NCBI GenBank assembly: GCA_020718525.1 | Contig: DYRX01000004.1 | Span: forward strand, 1 to 7,608 | Length of the DNA: 7,608 nucleotides | Source: Victivallis vadensis | GTDB taxonomy: Bacteria > Verrucomicrobiota > Lentisphaeria > Victivallales > GWF2-50-93 | Direction of reading: 5' to 3' | Shown: in pieces, positions 4,641 through 7,608 of the stretch | How the letters are laid out: each line of letters begins with the position of its first letter | Numbering within the stretch: the stretch's first letter is position 1 | Position numbers and translations under genes: made by a program | The notes under the pieces: model-generated | What the model was told of the DNA's origin: nothing | Database searches by the model: none | The model's input: the letters and a program-made list of their open reading frames with translations, nothing else

Positions 4641-6863
4641 TCAGTAGGTCACATCTGGCACAAGAACATATTTTGTGCCAGTTCTGAATATTGTTCCGGT
4701 GCTGGAAATGCTCAGACCGTTCATAATATAGTCCAAGACCTTGTGGGCATCGTAATTCTGCCAGAGAAGATCTGCCTTTCCATCGTTGTTGAAGTCGAGA
4801 AGCCTTTCAACTGTCCATTCGCTGTTTGTCTTGGTGTATATCAGCCCTGTCGAGGAAGCGGTGAGTCCATTCATAAGGAAGCCAACGCCTTGACCTGTTG
4901 AGGAGTTTTCCCATAGCAGGTCGTCTTTTCCGTCGGCGTTGAGATCGCCCGAGAAGAGAACGGTCCACTTGTCATCGCTTTTCACATAGGAGTAGCCCGA
5001 GGACATGATGCTAAGACCGTTCATCAGGTAGATGTATCCGACTCTTTCGACCACGTTTTCCCAAAGGATGTCGCATCGTGAATCACCGTTGTAGTCTCCA
5101 AAATTGACTATTGTCCAGCCAGAACCGGGAGTGATGCTGTACACGTCTCCGCTCTCGGCTATTGTACTGCCGTTCATGATATACATATATCCGATCCCAT
5201 CGGTGTTTTCCCACAGGATGTCGGCCTTTCCGTCTCCGTTGAAGTCCGCCACGTGCTGTATGTTCCAGACCGGACTGCGCGTGTAAATGTGAGAAGTGGA
5301 GCTGACCCTCGTTCCATTCATCAGATAGACATATCCCATTGACGTTCTGGAATCTTCGACAAGAAGATCGCATTTTCCGTCGCCGTTGAAGTCTGCGGCG
5401 CGACGGACATACATGTTTCCTGGCGGTATTACAGTTCCGACACTGCTGACAGTGCCGCCGTTCATCAAATAAATGATTGTCTGATTGGAAACGGAATTCT
5501 CCCACAGGAGATCCGTCTTGAGATCTGCATTGAAGTCGGCAAGACCTATGACGTTCCATTCCGAATTGGTCTTGTTGTAGATGTTTGCAAACGACAATGG
5601 AGTCGAGCCGTTCATTATGTAGAGCCAGCCCGAATTGGAAAGATCCTCCGCAATCACATCCGATTTCTGGTCGGCGTTGAAGTCCCAGTTCCTAAGGGGC
5701 ATGGCGCTAGCGACACAATTTGCAGGTTTTCCCCCCGCAGTCAAAAAAGATCCGCCGCAATAGAGAGCTCCATTTTGTTCAACTGCAATTGTACTGCAGG
5801 AGTTTCCCAGCCCGGAACCAAGGGATGACCAAGAAGAGGCTTCTATGCTCCAAGCCGCTATACGGCTTGCAGAACTGCCTCCTGCTTGAGTGAAATCTCC
5901 AGCAACGTAGAGCAATCCTGAGATTTGTTTCAAATTACTGACAAAGCCGTTTGCTCCAGAACCGAGCGCCGACCAGGCGGCAGTCTTAGGATTCCATCTG
6001 GCGATATAATTGACCGGATCCCCGCCTGCGCTGGTAAAATATCCCCCGGCATAGACTAGTCCGGACGCATCAATGTCAATTGAGTAGCATGACTGGTTGA
6101 ATCCGTCGCCAAGAGCCGACCATTCCATACTGACATTGTCGTATTTTGCAATCATGTTCGCTGTCACGTCTCCGACTCTTGTAAAATCTCCTCCTACATA
6201 GACATTGCCAGCGGCATCGAATGCAAGGCATCTGACATTGTTGTTCGGCTTGTGATTGTCTTCGTCGTCAAGCGGGGACCAGGCTGATGTGGCAGGTATC
6301 CATCTGGAGATGTATCTGGCCCAAAGCCCTCCGGATGCTGTAAACGCACCAGTAATCCAGATTTTGCCGTCAGGAGCTACGGAAATCGCATGCACAGAGG
6401 AGTTAACTCCGTCTCCCAAAGTTGACCATGTGCTGGTGGAGGGCGTCCATTTTGCTATATAGTTGGCCGCCACGCCACCTGCCGTAGTGAAAACACCGCC
6501 AACATAGAGATTGTCGTCTCCATCCAAAGCGAGAGCTCTCACTGGACTGTTTGTTCCATCCAGACCAGGATCTCCCAAAGCTGACCATGCGGATGTGCCA
6601 GGATTCCATCTTGCTATTCTGTTCGCCGGAATGCCTCCGACATTGGTGAAATCGCCCCCGATATAAACATTTCCAGAACTATCGCAGACCAGAGCATTGA
6701 CACTTCCATTAGCCCCTGCGCCCATTGCCAGCCAATTTGCATCGTTATATGTTGTAGCAGAAAGACTTGTCACAAGAAATAAACTGGACAAGACAAGATA
6801 GGAAGGGACAAAAATTCTTCCCGTTTTTCTCAAGGATCCGATTCTGACAGACATTTCTTTCAT
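4641..6863 (-). CDS. Exported double-propeller protein: seven 'GGDFT' repeats plus seven FG-GAP/VCBS-like calcium repeats
   Basis: A 740-residue secreted protein. Residues 1-36 look like a signal peptide: basic RKTGR, hydrophobic YLVLSSLFLVTSL, cleavage near 35-36. Residues 48-388 hold seven repeats of 48-53 residues, each with a Y/W-x-G-G-x-F-T core (67-73, 120-126, 169-175, 222-228, 271-277, 319-325, 368-374), then N-x-IA-x-W and W-S-x-LG. Residues 392-740 hold seven FG-GAP/VCBS-like repeats of 48-50 residues with DxNxDxxxD (394, 443, 491, 540, 590, 640 and 690), LLWEN and YLMNG. Both halves probably fold as seven-bladed beta-propellers, a calcium-stabilised surface or binding protein; ligand unknown. 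No anchor or sorting signal is seen at the C-terminus. I chose the ATG at 6863 because GGGGGGA lies four bases upstream; an upstream in-frame GTG at 6899 has no such site. Confidence 0.85.
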   Translation of the reverse strand: MKEMSVRIGSLRKTGRIFVPSYLVLSSLFLVTSLSATTYNDANWLAMGAGANGSVNALVCDSSGNVYIGGDFTNVGGIPANRIARWNPGTSAWSALGDPGLDGTNSPVRALALDGDDNLYVGGVFTTAGGVAANYIAKWTPSTSTWSTLGDGVNSSVHAISVAPDGKIWITGAFTASGGLWARYISRWIPATSAWSPLDDEDNHKPNNNVRCLAFDAAGNVYVGGDFTRVGDVTANMIAKYDNVSMEWSALGDGFNQSCYSIDIDASGLVYAGGYFTSAGGDPVNYIARWNPKTAAWSALGSGANGFVSNLKQISGLLYVAGDFTQAGGSSASRIAAWSIEASSWSSLGSGLGNSCSTIAVEQNGALYCGGSFLTAGGKPANCVASAMPLRNWDFNADQKSDVIAEDLSNSGWLYIMNGSTPLSFANIYNKTNSEWNVIGLADFNADLKTDLLWENSVSNQTIIYLMNGGTVSSVGTVIPPGNMYVRRAADFNGDGKCDLLVEDSRTSMGYVYLMNGTRVSSTSHIYTRSPVWNIQHVADFNGDGKADILWENTDGIGYMYIMNGSTIAESGDVYSITPGSGWTIVNFGDYNGDSRCDILWENVVERVGYIYLMNGLSIMSSGYSYVKSDDKWTVLFSGDLNADGKDDLLWENSSTGQGVGFLMNGLTASSTGLIYTKTNSEWTVERLLDFNNDGKADLLWQNYDAHKVLDYIMNGLSISSTGTIFRTGTKYVLVPDVTY
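4644..5690 (-). repeat. Seven tandem FG-GAP/VCBS-like calcium-binding coding repeats
   Basis: Seven consecutive coding repeats of about 144-150 bp make up the 3' half of the exported protein gene. All seven keep the calcium loop D-x-N-x-D-x-x-x-D: DFNADQKSD, DFNADLKTD, DFNGDGKCD, DFNGDGKAD, DYNGDSRCD, DLNADGKDD and DFNNDGKAD. Most also carry WEN and a 'xMNG' strand. The phrase KTNSEW closes both the first and the sixth repeat, hinting at internal duplication. Confidence 0.85.
5700..6722 (-). repeat. Seven tandem 'GGDFT' propeller-type coding repeats
   Basis: The 5' half of the exported protein gene consists of seven coding repeats of about 144-159 bp. Each has the pattern: hydrophobic strand, D-x-x-G-x-(V/L)-Y-x-GG-x-F-T, (A/V)GG, AN-x-IA-x-W-x-P, then S-x-W-S-x-LG. 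The third repeat is more diverged (WITGAFT), and the seventh lacks the closing W-S-x-LG and runs directly into the calcium repeats. Similar repeats occur in many secreted bacterial proteins of unknown role. Confidence 0.8.
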
Positions 6864-6958
6864 CTTGTCCCCCCATTGTTTTGTTAAAATAAAAAACACC
6901 CCAAATCTTCAAAGCTGTCATGCCGAATAAGAACATAATCATCCCCCAGACGGGGAAC

Positions 6959-6987
6959 ACGATACAAGCTTGATGACAGTATTTCAA
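6959..6987 (-). promoter_or_regulatory. Candidate sigma-70-like promoter for the exported repeat protein
   Basis: On the minus strand TTGAAA (6982-6987, 5/6 match) and TATCGT (6959-6964, 4/6 match) are separated by 17 bp, predicting a start near 6952 and a leader of about 89 nt before the ATG at 6863. It lies in the 151-bp spacer after the pyruvate kinase stop, so the repeat protein can be transcribed on its own. A 5-bp C/G stem at 6942-6956 overlaps the predicted start; its role is unclear. Confidence 0.4.
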
Positions 6988-7014
6988 ATGTGAAAATAAA
7001 AATAGCACAAAAGG

Positions 7015-7608
7015 TCAGAGGAGCTCCCTAAGACCGCTTTTAAATGCCATCTCGGCGTGGAAAATGATTTTTGACATGGTTTCTACCACCTTGACAGGGT
7101 GTTTTCCAACGGCGGTCTCTCCGGAGAGCATGACTGCGTCGGCGCCGTCCAGCACCGCGTTTGCGACATCCGTGACTTCGGCGCGCGTCGGGAAAAGACT
7201 TTCCGTCATTGATTCAAGCATCTGGGTGGCTACAATCACAGTCTTCCTATAATAGACGGAGAGGGACACCAGTCGTTTTTGTAGGATTGGAAGCGCGGCG
7301 ATGGGAGTGCAGACACCGAGATCTCCGCGTGCAACCATAATTCCGTCGGCTGCGGCTATGATTGCTTCAATATTTTTTACGCCCGATGGATCCTCTATTT
7401 TTGCGATGATCTTTGCCGTGCTTCCATATCTCGCAAGCTCGGCTCTCAGTTCGTGAATAGTGTCGTCGTTTCTTACAAAGGAGGCGGCAACCATGTCAAA
7501 TGGCTCTCCTGCAAGTTCGGCTATTGCATTGCGGTCTTCGTCCACCAGCGGAGGGAAATTGCTGAGATCTTTGGAGAACGCCACGCCTTTTCTAGGGTTG
7601 AGCAGTCC
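7015..7608 (-). CDS. pyk: Pyruvate kinase, C-terminal part, without the usual C-terminal domain (cut by window edge)
   Basis: The visible 197 residues are the second half of the TIM-barrel of pyruvate kinase, which converts phosphoenolpyruvate and ADP to pyruvate and ATP in the cytoplasm. The frame is open to the right edge, beginning GLLNPRKGVAFS, so the real start is outside. Catalytic landmarks are intact: IAKIE (69-72; Lys70 and Glu72), MVARGDLGV (91-99; metal ligand Asp96), VATQMLESM (126-134; Thr128) and LSGETAVGKHPVKVVETM (161-178). The protein ends about 10 residues after the last barrel helix (HAEMAFKSGLRELL, TGA at 7015). The allosteric C-terminal domain of about 120 residues found in typical 470-residue enzymes is missing, and the next 151 bp plus the downstream gene leave no place for it. 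This is therefore a short-form enzyme, not a frameshift. Confidence 0.95.
   Translation of the reverse strand, partial: GLLNPRKGVAFSKDLSNFPPLVDEDRNAIAELAGEPFDMVAASFVRNDDTIHELRAELARYGSTAKIIAKIEDPSGVKNIEAIIAAADGIMVARGDLGVCTPIAALPILQKRLVSLSVYYRKTVIVATQMLESMTESLFPTRAEVTDVANAVLDGADAVMLSGETAVGKHPVKVVETMSKIIFHAEMAFKSGLRELL

Noticed and set aside
5083..5559. A 158-codon minus-strand frame inside the calcium-repeat region
   Set aside because: It is an alternative frame of the repeat gene with Arg-rich, low-complexity composition; the real frame carries all the calcium motifs.
6864..6899. Upstream GTG start for the exported repeat protein
   Set aside because: No ribosome-binding sequence precedes it and it would place 12 extra residues before a normal signal peptide; the ATG at 6863 has a strong site.
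6942..6956. A 5-bp C/G hairpin considered as a terminator for pyruvate kinase
   Set aside because: The stem is short and not followed by a T-run; it also overlaps the predicted promoter start of the next gene.
6745..7008. An 87-codon minus-strand frame covering the spacer and start of the repeat-protein gene
   Set aside because: It overlaps the signal peptide region in another frame, has no ribosome-binding site and resembles no protein; the hydrophobic look comes from T-rich spacer DNA.
1..7608. Search for tRNA or rRNA genes, CRISPR arrays, insertion sequences and riboswitches
   Set aside because: None was seen: no cloverleaf-like sequence, no regularly spaced non-coding repeats, no transposase motifs and no terminal inverted repeats; the only regular repeats are coding.

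Overview
This window comes from a bacterial chromosome of roughly balanced base composition, and every intact gene lies on the minus strand. The gene set is a mixture: a short pyruvate kinase, a large exported repeat protein, an RsbU/RsbW-type partner-switching pair, a PF12831-type FAD oxidoreductase and a VapBC-type toxin-antitoxin module. Together these suggest a Gram-negative environmental or gut lineage, for example Lentisphaerota, another PVC member or Riflebacteria. That placement is inference from gene families only; there is no rRNA or other marker here.

Layout from high to low coordinates, which is the direction of transcription. (1) The C-terminal part of pyruvate kinase enters from the right edge and stops at 7015, with no room for the usual C-terminal regulatory domain. 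(2) After a 151-bp spacer with a plausible promoter comes a 740-residue secreted protein. It has seven 'GGDFT' propeller-type repeats followed by seven FG-GAP/VCBS-like repeats, each of the latter carrying an intact DxNxDxxxD calcium motif. (3) After a spacer with a weak terminator-like hairpin comes a two-gene operon. It encodes an RsbW-like anti-sigma kinase and, 20 bp later, a membrane-anchored RsbU-like PP2C phosphatase with an extracytoplasmic sensor region and a HAMP linker. No STAS-domain antagonist or sigma factor is visible. (4) A gap of about 415 bp follows. Its plus strand carries protein-like sequence in two overlapping frames, which looks like a decayed and unidentified gene convergent with the phosphatase gene. 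(5) Next is the FAD-dependent oxidoreductase, with a GGSCTG variant of the dinucleotide-binding loop. (6) Between it and the toxin-antitoxin module lies an undetected remnant of a four-helix-bundle (S23/IVS-type) protein gene. It has no start codon and loses family resemblance after about 38 codons. (7) Last is a VapB-type antitoxin gene overlapping by 14 bp a vapC toxin gene that is cut by the left edge.

The kinase and phosphatase clearly work together, as do antitoxin and toxin. The other genes look like independent units. The most noteworthy features are the two gene remnants in the gaps, the double seven-repeat architecture of the exported protein and the genuinely short pyruvate kinase. 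I do not see a convincing new multi-gene system.
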